A DNA stretch of 50,574 nucleotides, taken from assembly GCA_018663035.1 (NCBI GenBank), contig JABJEX010000053.1, forward strand, positions 1-50,574, in the 5' to 3' direction. The notes beneath the pieces are model-generated. The model was not told the DNA's origin. It saw nothing but the letters and a program-made list of their open reading frames with translations, and searched no databases. Shown here one piece after another: positions 16,809 through 24,890 of the stretch. Origin of the DNA: Porticoccaceae bacterium (GTDB lineage Bacteria > Pseudomonadota > Gammaproteobacteria > Pseudomonadales > Porticoccaceae). Both the position numbers and the translations under genes were made by a program. Numbering within the stretch: the stretch's first letter is position 1; every line of letters begins with the position of its first letter.

Positions 16809-18158
16809 ATGCTGCAGTCTGATAGCCGTGTTTTTCACCGTATTATTCAGGGCCAATTGCCAGTCGCAGAGAGAGGCGACGGCGTTTATATTATTGATAA
16901 TCAGGGCCATCGTTATCTCGATGCCAGTGGGGGTGCAGCAGTGTCCTGCCTCGGCCATTCCCATCCGCGAGTGATTGAGGCGATAAAGCAGCAGTTGGAT
17001 AAACTGCCCTTTGCGCACACCTCATTTTTTACCTCTGAATCCAGCGAAAAGCTGGCGGATTTTCTGGTGCAGAATTCTCCGCAAGGGCTGGACAGAGTGT
17101 ATTTTGTCTCTGGAGGCTCAGAGGCGGTAGAGGCTGCGCTAAAGATGGCTCGCCAGTATTTTGTTGAGGGCGGTGAGCCCCAAAGGTGCAAGTTTATTGC
17201 CCGCCGTCAGAGCTATCATGGCAATACCCTAGGCGCGCTGGCTGTAGGCGGTAATCAGTGGCGGCGACAACCGTTCGAGCCTTTGTTGGCTGAGGTTGAG
17301 CATATTAGCCCCTGTTACGCCTACAGAGATCAGCGCATGGACGAGACGGCTGCAGACTATGGTCTGAGAATCGCCAATGAGTTAGAAGCTGCCATTCAGC
17401 GGCTGGGCGCAGATAGAGTTATTGGGTTTATTGCCGAGCCAGTTGTAGGTGCCACTGGAGGCGTGCTGTTGCCTGTTGAGGGCTATTTTAAGCGCATTCG
17501 TGAAATCTGCGACCGTTACGGCATTTTGCTGATTCTCGATGAGGTGATGTGTGGCATGGGCAGAACCGGCTTGCTATTTGCCTGTGAGCAGGAATCTGTC
17601 CGTCCCGACATAGTGACTGTTGCCAAAGGTCTGGCCGCGGGCTATCAGCCCATAGGTGCCACCCTCTGTTCTAATGCGATTTACGACCGTATTAAACAGG
17701 GGTCTGGTTTTTTTCAGCACGGGCATACCTATATCGGCCATGCCACCGCCTGTGCCGCAGGATTGGCAGTGCAGCAGACCATTCAAGAAGAGGGTTTGCT
17801 GGATAATGTCCGCGCCATGGGAGACCTACTCGCTAATTCGCTCAACCAAAGGTTTGCCGAACATCCCAATGTTGGTGATATTCGAGTTCGCGGGCTGTTT
17901 GCGGGCGTAGAACTGGTGGCAGATCGAGCCAGCAAAAAACCATTGCCTAGCTCCTTTGCCATTCATACACTGATCAAACGCCATGCCATGGCTCTTGGGC
18001 TCGCCTGTTATCCGGGGGGAGGCACAGTCGATGGCCTAAATGGCAACCATGTACTGCTGGCGCCACCCTACATTGTTAACCATCGCCATATAGCTGAAAT
18101 AACTGATAAGTTAGGTGGTGCAATAGATGCTGCCCTACAGGAGGTTGGAGTTTTATGA
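16809..18158 (+). CDS. Class III pyridoxal-phosphate aminotransferase
   Basis: Omega-type (class III) aminotransferase of 449 residues. Landmarks are the N-terminal YLDASGGAAVSCLGHSHP, the phosphate-binding VSGGSEAVEAALKMAR (about 99-114), the PLP-contacting LILDEVMCGMGRTG and the Schiff-base lysine in TVAKGLAAGYQPIGA (about residue 274). Relatives act on omega-amino acids, beta-amino acids or diamines with pyruvate or 2-oxoglutarate. The overlap (ATGA) with a BKACE gene suggests it forms a beta-keto acid, that is, it uses a beta-amino acid; this is inference. The ATG has no recognisable ribosome site, and a TAGAAT hexamer ends nine bases before it, so a leaderless transcript is possible. Confidence 0.9.
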   Translation: MLQSDSRVFHRIIQGQLPVAERGDGVYIIDNQGHRYLDASGGAAVSCLGHSHPRVIEAIKQQLDKLPFAHTSFFTSESSEKLADFLVQNSPQGLDRVYFVSGGSEAVEAALKMARQYFVEGGEPQRCKFIARRQSYHGNTLGALAVGGNQWRRQPFEPLLAEVEHISPCYAYRDQRMDETAADYGLRIANELEAAIQRLGADRVIGFIAEPVVGATGGVLLPVEGYFKRIREICDRYGILLILDEVMCGMGRTGLLFACEQESVRPDIVTVAKGLAAGYQPIGATLCSNAIYDRIKQGSGFFQHGHTYIGHATACAAGLAVQQTIQEEGLLDNVRAMGDLLANSLNQRFAEHPNVGDIRVRGLFAGVELVADRASKKPLPSSFAIHTLIKRHAMALGLACYPGGGTVDGLNGNHVLLAPPYIVNHRHIAEITDKLGGAIDAALQEVGVL

Positions 18159-18982
18159 CAGATCAGCTGAGCCCAATAATAATCGCAGTAGCCCCAAATG
18201 GCGCGCGCAAGCAGAAAACCGACCATCCGGCACTGCCCCTAACCTCAGTAGAGCTAGCTCAGACGGCCGTAGCCTGTCGCGATGCTGGTGCGAGCATGAT
18301 TCATCTGCATGTGCGCGATGCTCAGGGTAACCACTCTCTGGATGTCGAGGCCTATAGAGAGGCTACATCAGCGGTGCACAGGGCTGTGGGTTCGGAGATG
18401 ATTATTCAGGTCACTACTGAGGCTGTAGGTATCTATACCGTGGATCAGCAGATGCAGGTGGTAAGAGAGCTTAAACCTGAGGCGGTATCTCTGGCGATAA
18501 GAGAAGTCTGTGCGGGAGCAGAGGACGAAAGCAGGGCAGCTGAGTTTTTTGCATGGTTGTGGCGAGAGTCTATAAGCCCGCAGTTTATTCTGTATTCAGT
18601 GGAGGATGTGCTGCGTTTTGAGGCACTGCGTCGGCGCGGTGTGATCCCTGGCGATTTGGTCTCAGTGCTCTACGTGTTGGGTCGTTACAGCGGGACAGGC
18701 GCCTCATCAGCGGCAGAGCTGCTACCCATGCTGAGCGCCACAGAGTCTCAAGTCGTCTGGTCGGTCTGTGCCTTTGGTGCCACGGAGGCAAATTGTATGC
18801 TCGCGGCCGCTGAGCAGGGTGGGCACGCAAGAGTGGGATTTGAAAATAATCTGCAGTTAGCTAATGGTGAGGTCGCGATTGACAACGCTGCACTGGTCTC
18901 GGCCCTAGCCGAAGGGTTACCTAGTAAAGGCCGCAAGCCAGCTTCAGGTGCCCAGGCAAGGTTGCTTTTGGGTATGTATTGA
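18155..18982 (+). CDS. Beta-keto acid cleavage enzyme (BKACE, DUF849 family)
   Basis: Zinc-dependent TIM-barrel enzyme whose family condenses a beta-keto acid with acetyl-CoA and releases acetoacetate plus a new acyl-CoA; the type member Kce acts in lysine fermentation. The 275 residues include the substrate and zinc motifs NGARKQK, SMIHLHVRDAQGNHS (zinc histidines of HLH at about 48 and 50) and GHARVGFENNL (about 225-235), whose glutamate is the third zinc ligand. It overlaps the aminotransferase by four bases. The family is functionally diverse, so the actual substrate is open. The upstream transaminase points to an amino-substituted precursor. Confidence 0.9.
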   Translation: MTDQLSPIIIAVAPNGARKQKTDHPALPLTSVELAQTAVACRDAGASMIHLHVRDAQGNHSLDVEAYREATSAVHRAVGSEMIIQVTTEAVGIYTVDQQMQVVRELKPEAVSLAIREVCAGAEDESRAAEFFAWLWRESISPQFILYSVEDVLRFEALRRRGVIPGDLVSVLYVLGRYSGTGASSAAELLPMLSATESQVVWSVCAFGATEANCMLAAAEQGGHARVGFENNLQLANGEVAIDNAALVSALAEGLPSKGRKPASGAQARLLLGMY

Positions 18983-19014
18983 GGTTTCATAGGCCCTTAA
19001 TGGGAGGGGTAAAT

Positions 19015-19095
19015 ATGGATCTTGTTGGCCATACTTCCATTAGTCGTTTTTTCGACACCGACAATCAAAAATTTAAAATGGAGAGTATGCAATGA
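19015..19095 (+). CDS. 26-residue upstream ORF coupled to the TonB receptor
   Basis: A small ORF in the 109-base gap ahead of the receptor. Its ATG at 19015 has a strong GGGAGGGG ribosome site (19002-19009) five bases away, and its TGA stop overlaps the receptor ATG (ATGA at 19092-19095). The peptide begins MDLVGHTSISRFFDTD and has no hydrophobic segment or run of one amino acid. The layout fits a translated leader that couples or attenuates receptor synthesis. The receptor also has its own GGAGAG site, so chance is not excluded. Confidence 0.5.
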   Translation: MDLVGHTSISRFFDTDNQKFKMESMQ

Positions 19096-21503
19096 ATTAT
19101 TTTAAGAAAGCCTCGTTAATAGCGGTGGCTGTTTCCGCGGTGGTTGCCTCGGCGCAACCAGCATTTGCTCAGGGTGGAGAGTCCGCTGAGCTGGAAGAAG
19201 TAGTAGTAATGGGCAGCAGAAGCAACAAGCCTAGATCTGCAACTGATTCGACGGTTCCTGTCGATGTGTTTTCAGAGGCTGAACTATCAGCATTCGGTAA
19301 CCAGGCAGATATCACTGATACATTGAAGGCTTTAGTACCTTCTTACACTGCTACGCCAGCTACAGGTGACGGCAGTGCCTTTATCCGTCCTACTTCTCTG
19401 CGTGGCATGGCACCTGACCAGGCACTGGTATTGGTGAATGGCAAGCGTCGTCACCGTTCGGCTCTGGTGCAGTTTTTTGCCCCAGCAGCAGGTAATGGTG
19501 CCCATGGTGTTGATGTGGCAATGATTCCAGGTATTGCTCTTAAAAATATTGAAGTTCTGCGCGATGGTGCTGCAGCTCAGTACGGTTCTGACGCTATTGC
19601 TGGCGTAATGAATCTGCAATTAAAAGACTCTGCTGAGGGCGGTTCGCTGCAGGTTCAGCACGGTGAGTTTTTTGAAGGTGAGCAGTCCACAAGAGTTGCA
19701 GCTAACGGCGGTTTTGCTCTGGGTGACGATGGCTTCTTGAATGTAAGCTTTGAAAGCGTTGATAACGACGCCCTGTCACGCGGTATTCAGCGTCCAGTTG
19801 GCCAGGGTCTGATTGATGCAGGCGTGCCCAATGTAGGTGCTGATTCACCCTTCGGTGATGCTCCATTTGTACAGACCTGGGGTCGTCCAGAAACCAGCGG
19901 TGATCGCCTGTTCTTCAACGCTGGTGTCACAGATCCAAATACTGGCGTAGAAGTCTATGCCCACGGTGGTTATGCAGAGACTGATGGTCGCTATCGTTTC
20001 TTCTATCGTGCTGGTTATGATCAGGATTGTTCAACTGCACATGGTACGATTCAGTCGCTTTGTCAGGATGCTAACTGGGTGCCTGGTACTCTGCGTCAGG
20101 GTTACACGCCCTACCTAGACGGCGCTCAGACTGATATCTCGCTGGTGGGTGGTATTCGCGGCGATATGGGTAATGGTTACTCCTACGATATCAGCATGGG
20201 TCGAGGTTCGAACGAACTGCGTTATATCCTTAACAACACAACAGCACCAAGCCTAGGTGTTGCCAGTGATGGTAGCTTCCAGCGCGACTTCATTATGGGT
20301 GGCTACGATCAAGAAGAAGTTAACTTCAACGCCGATTTCAACAAGACTCTAAGCGCCGATATGAATCTGGCGTTTGGTGCTGAGTGGCGTGAAGAAACAT
20401 TTACTACAGTGCCTGGTGAGCAATCGGCCATCGACGGTAACACCAGTGGTATGAGCAGTGTTAAGCCTGCTGATGCCGGCTCTTTCTCGAGAGACAACGT
20501 GGCACTTTATGTAGATTTAGAGCATGACGTGAGCGACGATCTATTGATGCAGTACGCGGTTCGTTATGAGGACTTCTCTGACTTTGGTAACACTGCCAAC
20601 GGTAAGATTGCTGGTCGTTACACTGTCAATGATACGCTGACTCTGCGTGGTTCTATGTCTACTGGCTTCCACGCACCTACTCCAGGTCAGGCCAATGTAA
20701 GTACCGTAATTACTACATTTGACGGTACCACTGGTCTGCAGGTTGAAGAGGGTCTGGTTCGTCCAACCAGTGAAGCAGCTCTAGCTGTTGGTGGCGCTCC
20801 TTTGAAAGAAGAAGAGTCGTTCAACATTAGCCTGGGTCTGACCACTGAGCTGGGCGATAACACTACCCTGACTTTCGACATGTATCATGTTGCAGTTGAT
20901 GATCGTATCTACCGCACCGGCGACATCCCCAATGGCTCGGGTGGTTCTGTTTCCTTCTATACCAACGCGTTGGATGTAGAACATCAGGGCTTTGATTTGG
21001 TGCTGTCTTCTTCATTCGAACTGATGGCTGGCATGGACACAACCGCTAGCCTGGCGTTTAACCACAATACTATCGAAGTGACTGGACAGAAGACTATTAA
21101 CGGTGTTGCACCGGTAAGAGACTCACTGGTTGAAGATATTGAGAACAACTACCCAGAGAATCGTTGGGTACTGAATACGCTGACTAATATCAACGACAAG
21201 ATGAGCCTGATGGCACGACTGAACTTCTATGGTGAGCACTATGATGAGCGCGGAACCATTGGTGCTGAGTCTGACCCATCTGCACTTATCGATAGCATTG
21301 TCTATCTAGATATTGAGCTGGGCTATGATGTCACTGATAATCTGCGACTCACTGCCGGTGGCTCTAATATCCTTGACGAATATGTCGATGAGATTGATGC
21401 GCCCTATGCGAACCGTATGAGTGTTGGTCTGCCTTACCCAAGACGTACTGCAGCCAACTACGAAGGTGGTTCTTGGTACCTGCGAGCTAACTACAGCTTC
21501 TAA
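19092..21503 (+). CDS. TonB-dependent outer-membrane receptor
   Basis: Energised outer-membrane transporter of 803 residues. A Sec signal peptide ends near AQPAFA-Q (residue 26), and the following ELEEVVVMGSR is a TonB-box region. The plug domain (about 50-165) has LRGMAPDQALVLVNGKRRHRSA and IEVLRDGAAAQYGSDAIAGVMNLQLKD. A long beta-barrel ends in the aromatic YLRANYSF. The ligand cannot be read from the sequence. Neighbours (acidic amino acid symporter, prolidase, asparaginase-like protein, aminotransferase-BKACE) point to peptides or another nitrogen compound rather than iron, which is inference. No tonB or exbBD is adjacent. Confidence 0.95.
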   Translation: MNYFKKASLIAVAVSAVVASAQPAFAQGGESAELEEVVVMGSRSNKPRSATDSTVPVDVFSEAELSAFGNQADITDTLKALVPSYTATPATGDGSAFIRPTSLRGMAPDQALVLVNGKRRHRSALVQFFAPAAGNGAHGVDVAMIPGIALKNIEVLRDGAAAQYGSDAIAGVMNLQLKDSAEGGSLQVQHGEFFEGEQSTRVAANGGFALGDDGFLNVSFESVDNDALSRGIQRPVGQGLIDAGVPNVGADSPFGDAPFVQTWGRPETSGDRLFFNAGVTDPNTGVEVYAHGGYAETDGRYRFFYRAGYDQDCSTAHGTIQSLCQDANWVPGTLRQGYTPYLDGAQTDISLVGGIRGDMGNGYSYDISMGRGSNELRYILNNTTAPSLGVASDGSFQRDFIMGGYDQEEVNFNADFNKTLSADMNLAFGAEWREETFTTVPGEQSAIDGNTSGMSSVKPADAGSFSRDNVALYVDLEHDVSDDLLMQYAVRYEDFSDFGNTANGKIAGRYTVNDTLTLRGSMSTGFHAPTPGQANVSTVITTFDGTTGLQVEEGLVRPTSEAALAVGGAPLKEEESFNISLGLTTELGDNTTLTFDMYHVAVDDRIYRTGDIPNGSGGSVSFYTNALDVEHQGFDLVLSSSFELMAGMDTTASLAFNHNTIEVTGQKTINGVAPVRDSLVEDIENNYPENRWVLNTLTNINDKMSLMARLNFYGEHYDERGTIGAESDPSALIDSIVYLDIELGYDVTDNLRLTAGGSNILDEYVDEIDAPYANRMSVGLPYPRRTAANYEGGSWYLRANYSF

Positions 21504-21562
21504 GGTTCCAAAGCTGAGCGGGCTCATAACAGGCCTAGTTTTTAAAGAATAAGGATTGAATT

Positions 21563-22846
21563 ATGAGTCTGACTCAGCGAATAGTTACAGCAATGTTATT
21601 GGGCCTCCTGATGGGGGCCCTTCTTAATTTTCTCTCTAATGGAAATGTGCTTTCGGCAGGTGCCATAGCCTGGCTTGATCTGTATCTAGTCAACGGCCTA
21701 TTTGACACCATTGGGCAAATCTTTGTGCGCTCATTAAAGCTGCTGGTTGTTCCGTTAGTATTTGTTTCACTCATCTGTGGTGTCTCGGCCCTGGGTAACA
21801 ATTCCCGCATGGGTGCTGTGGCTGGCAAGACAGTCGCGCTCTATATGACAACCACCGCAATTGCGATTGCACTGGCCATTGTTGTGGCCGTTTTGGTGCG
21901 CCCCGGCGTAGGCATTGATTTGGCACTGGCGACCGACTTTGTGGCCAAAGAGGCGCCGCCGCTAAAAACCACCATTATTAATATATTTCCGAGCAATCCT
22001 GTCCAGTCAATGGCACAGGGCAGCATACTGCAAGTTATTGTGTTCTCTCTCTTGATGGGTTTCGCTATTTCTAAAAGTGGCGAGCAGGGGCAGCGCGTCA
22101 GCGGCTTCTTTAATGATGTTAACGAAGTCATTATGAAGATGGTGATGATCCTCATGAAACTGGCACCCTATGGTATCTTCTGCCTGTTGGCGAAGCTGTT
22201 CGCTGGTGTTGGTATTGGCATGATCTTGAGTCTGGCAAAATATTTCTTCACCGTTCTGTTCGTACTGTTTTTGCATAGCCTAGGTGTCTATTCGCTAATT
22301 TTTAAAGCCTTCACTGGTCTGAGTGTCAGGTTGTTTTTAAGTAAAATGCGCTCCGCGTTGACGTTAGCTTTTAGTACGGCCTCAAGTGGCGCGACTATGC
22401 CTGTCACGCTTCGCACAGTCGAAAAGAGACTGGGCGTTAACAACAGTGTGGCATCCTTTACTGTGCCTCTTGGTGCGACCATTAATATGGATGGCACCGC
22501 TATTATGCAGGGCGTTGCCACCGTCTTTATCGCGCAGGCCTATAACATTGGTCTTGGCTTGGATGGTTATCTTACTGTAGTTCTCACTGCAACTCTGGCA
22601 TCTATTGGTACTGCAGCAGTGCCTGGTGTTGGGTTGGTTATGCTGGTTATGGTGCTCAATCAGGTGGGCCTGCCGGTTGAGGGTATTGGCTTGATTATTG
22701 GTGTTGATCGACTGTTGGATATGACGCGTACAGCGACCAACGTGACTGGCGACGCCATGGTGACCACCGTTGTGGCCAATAGCGAAGATCTTCTCGACAA
22801 AGACGTCTTTAATGACCCTGAGGCTGGGGTGATAAGAGAAGTTTAG
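21563..22846 (+). CDS. Dicarboxylate/acidic amino acid:cation symporter (DAACS family)
   Basis: Inner-membrane secondary carrier of the GltP/DctA/GltPh type, 427 residues with the eight-TM plus two-hairpin layout. Key segments are the HP1 serine-rich tip ASSGATMPVTL (about 272-282), the TM7 NMDGTA sodium motif (about 309-314), the HP2 region TAAVPGVGLVML, and TM8 GVDRLLDMTRTATNVTGDA (about 383-401). TM8 keeps the arginine that in GltPh holds the substrate side-chain carboxylate, favouring aspartate, glutamate or a dicarboxylate. An AAGGA ribosome site precedes the ATG. It is 59 bases from the TonB receptor, so the pair may form an outer plus inner uptake route. Confidence 0.93.
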   Translation: MSLTQRIVTAMLLGLLMGALLNFLSNGNVLSAGAIAWLDLYLVNGLFDTIGQIFVRSLKLLVVPLVFVSLICGVSALGNNSRMGAVAGKTVALYMTTTAIAIALAIVVAVLVRPGVGIDLALATDFVAKEAPPLKTTIINIFPSNPVQSMAQGSILQVIVFSLLMGFAISKSGEQGQRVSGFFNDVNEVIMKMVMILMKLAPYGIFCLLAKLFAGVGIGMILSLAKYFFTVLFVLFLHSLGVYSLIFKAFTGLSVRLFLSKMRSALTLAFSTASSGATMPVTLRTVEKRLGVNNSVASFTVPLGATINMDGTAIMQGVATVFIAQAYNIGLGLDGYLTVVLTATLASIGTAAVPGVGLVMLVMVLNQVGLPVEGIGLIIGVDRLLDMTRTATNVTGDAMVTTVVANSEDLLDKDVFNDPEAGVIREV

Positions 22847-22859
22847 GCGCCACTTGTAA

Positions 22860-22889
22860 CTGAAAGAGCAAATTTAGCTGAAAGAGCAA
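22860..22889 (+). repeat. Tandem direct repeat CTGAAAGAGCAA
   Basis: The 12-base unit occurs at 22860-22871 and 22878-22889, an 18-base period. It lies just after the symporter stop codon and ahead of the inverted repeats upstream of pepQ. The function is unknown. Confidence 0.6.
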
Positions 22890-22912
22890 TTTGCTTCCCC
22901 AAGATTTCTGAT

Positions 22913-22994
22913 TTGCAGAGGCTGTTTAGAGTCTCTGCAATTACTCATTCCGGTAGTTTCTGAACATTGCAATTACTCTTTAAAGGGTAATTGC
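22913..22994 (+). promoter_or_regulatory. Nested, mutually exclusive inverted repeats upstream of pepQ
   Basis: TTGCAGAG (22913-22920) pairs perfectly with CTCTGCAA (22933-22940). GCAATTACTC occurs twice (22937-22946 and 22969-22978) and can pair with GGGTAATTGC (22985-22994) through ten positions including one G-T. The first copy shares bases with the right arm of the first hairpin, so alternative folds compete. The last arm touches the candidate -35 of pepQ. It could be an operator array or an attenuator. Confidence 0.5.
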
Positions 22995-23018
22995 ACATCC
23001 ACTTATTCAGGCTAAACT
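22991..23018 (+). promoter_or_regulatory. Candidate promoter of pepQ
   Basis: TTGCAC (22991-22996) and TAAACT (23013-23018) are separated by 16 bases. Both are imperfect sigma-70 hexamers. The -35 overlaps the last inverted-repeat arm, as a repressor site would. Confidence 0.35.
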
Positions 23019-23055
23019 GTCGGCAGTCAAAAAGATAACTGAGGAATAAAGTCCC

Positions 23056-24375
23056 ATGATGGTTGATCTCTACAAGCAGCACCTCGAAGAAAAAATGCTG
23101 CGTTTTCAGGCTATTTTAAAGGCTACAGGTTTTGACGAGCTTGTGATTGGTTCAGGTGAGATCAAGATGCAATTTCAGGACGATATGGCCTATGGCTTCA
23201 AAGCAAACCCATACTTTAGAGAATGGGTTCCTCTGGCCACTAGAGCTGGTTGTTATCTGCAAATTGCTGCGGGTGCCACGGCACCTAGGCTGTTTTTGCT
23301 GAATGTTGAGGATATCTGGCACACCGCTCCTGAAACCCTACCCGAGGATTTTGAGCGGGGTCTTGAAGTTATCGAATACGAATCGCTGGATGAACTTAAA
23401 AAATATCTAGGTAAGAGACCTGGTGGCACTGCGTTTATCAATGAAACCAATGAATTGGAGGCAATATCTGAAACTTGGAATCCTCAGTCAGTACTGCACC
23501 AAATTGACTTTCAGAGGCCTGCTAAGACAGTTTTCGAACAGGCAGCTGTAAGAGAGGCTAATCGTCGTGCTGTGCCTGCTCACCGAGCAGCTGAAAAGGC
23601 CTTTATGGCTGGCGCTTCTGAGGTGCAGATTGCAGCGGCCTACCTGGCAGCCTGTGATTGCCGCGAGAGTGAAATGCCCTACGGTATTATTGCTGGGGTC
23701 AATGAGCATGCCGCCGTGCTGCACCATCACAATTTATTTAAGCAGCCTCAGACACCGCGTAGCTTTCTGATTGACGCTGGCGTTGAAGTCTATGGCTACG
23801 CCTCAGATATTACTCGCACCTATGCCTACGACTCGGGATCTGACTTTGCCGCCATGATTGAGCTTATGGATACCAAGCAGCTAGAGCTCTGTGCCGCTGG
23901 TGGTATAGGCAAAAGTCCGGTGGATTTGCACGTGCTATCGCAGCATAAAATTGCCGAGGTGCTGATTGATTTTGGTATTTTGAAAATATCGGCCGAAGAG
24001 GCAGTGGCTACGGAAATTACCAGTTCTTTTTACCCCCACGGTTTGGGTCATCACCTCGGCTGCAATGTCCATGATAAGGGTGGCCAGCTAGCCAATGCCC
24101 AGGGCGATCTGATTCCGCCGCCTGCTAAGTACCCCAAGCTGCGCTCTGGGGCACCTATGGTTGCCAATCAGATTCATACGGTTGAGCCCGGCCTGTATTT
24201 TATTCCGGCCTATCTGCAAAAGCTGAAAGCCGGTGAGCACAGCGCAGCGATTAATTGGTCAAAGGCCGAAGCGTTTGTGCCCTTTGGTGGAATTCGAATC
24301 GAAGACAACATTATTGTGCACAGCGATGGGACATTGGAAAACCTAACGCGCGATGCCTTTGCTTCGGTAGCCTAA
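23056..24375 (+). CDS. pepQ: Xaa-Pro dipeptidase (prolidase)
   Basis: Cytosolic M24 metallopeptidase that splits dipeptides with C-terminal proline. The 439 residues compare with 443 for E. coli PepQ, with matching segments throughout: the LYKQHLEEK start, NEHAAVLHHH, and the C-terminal FVPFGGIRIEDNIIV. The pita-bread metal ligands are visible as the aspartates of LIDAGVEVYGYASDITRTY (about 240 and 251), the histidine in HGLGHHLG, the glutamate in HTVEPGLY and the glutamate in RIEDN. GAGGA upstream serves the ATG at 23056; a second ATG follows immediately. The stop overlaps the next ORF by one base (TAATG). Relatives also hydrolyse organophosphates, which is a side activity. Confidence 0.95.
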   Translation: MMVDLYKQHLEEKMLRFQAILKATGFDELVIGSGEIKMQFQDDMAYGFKANPYFREWVPLATRAGCYLQIAAGATAPRLFLLNVEDIWHTAPETLPEDFERGLEVIEYESLDELKKYLGKRPGGTAFINETNELEAISETWNPQSVLHQIDFQRPAKTVFEQAAVREANRRAVPAHRAAEKAFMAGASEVQIAAAYLAACDCRESEMPYGIIAGVNEHAAVLHHHNLFKQPQTPRSFLIDAGVEVYGYASDITRTYAYDSGSDFAAMIELMDTKQLELCAAGGIGKSPVDLHVLSQHKIAEVLIDFGILKISAEEAVATEITSSFYPHGLGHHLGCNVHDKGGQLANAQGDLIPPPAKYPKLRSGAPMVANQIHTVEPGLYFIPAYLQKLKAGEHSAAINWSKAEAFVPFGGIRIEDNIIVHSDGTLENLTRDAFASVA

Positions 24376-24860
24376 TGAAGCTTCAGATTTTTACCACTGG
24401 CGGCACCATAGATAAAATCTACTTTGATGCGCTCAGTGAGTTTCAAATAGGTGAGCCCGTAGTAGGCGAGTTGCTTGCGCGATTCAATGTAGGTTTTGAG
24501 TATCAGGTTGAGGCTCTTATGGGCCTCGATAGTCTGGATATGACAGATGATCATCGCCGCCAGATCCAGCGGGCGGTCGAAGCATCTGATGCGGATAGAA
24601 TTCTTATCACCCATGGCACGGATGGCATGGTGGAAACCGCTAAATGGTTGGCCAGCATTCCAGGCAAATGTATATTTTTAACCGGCGCATTGCAGCCTGC
24701 GGCATTCTCCCGCACCGATGCAGTATTCAATATTGGCTGCGCTATAGGTGGCCTGCAGTCTCAGCCTCCCGGAGTTTATATCGCCATGAGTGGGTTGGTT
24801 TTTGCTGCGGATCAGGTGGTAAAAAATCATGCCCAAAGCCGTTTTGAGGCGCGAGATTAG
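24375..24860 (+). CDS. Short single-domain asparaginase-like protein
   Basis: A 161-residue protein equal to only the N-terminal domain of type I/II asparaginases, which are usually about 330 residues. The catalytic signatures remain: TTGGTIDK with T11, THGTDGM with T82-D83, and a lysine at about K150 where asparaginases carry their catalytic lysine. The C-terminal domain, which completes the active site at a dimer interface, is absent. Stop and start overlap with pepQ (TAATG) implies co-translation. The frame is open 120 bases further upstream, but that part lies inside pepQ. It may be a true small family or act on another amide; the activity is not proven by sequence. Confidence 0.85.
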   Translation: MKLQIFTTGGTIDKIYFDALSEFQIGEPVVGELLARFNVGFEYQVEALMGLDSLDMTDDHRRQIQRAVEASDADRILITHGTDGMVETAKWLASIPGKCIFLTGALQPAAFSRTDAVFNIGCAIGGLQSQPPGVYIAMSGLVFAADQVVKNHAQSRFEARD

Positions 24861-24890
24861 ATTTTTTTGTGGCTCGTTTTAGTTAGAAAG

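Noticed and set aside
22860-22994. CRISPR-like repeats upstream of pepQ
   Set aside because: The repeats are 10-12 bases, irregularly spaced and few; no spacer pattern or cas genes.
24255-24374. Upstream extension of the asparaginase-like protein
   Set aside because: It lies within pepQ and precedes the conserved MKLQIFTTGGTIDK start.
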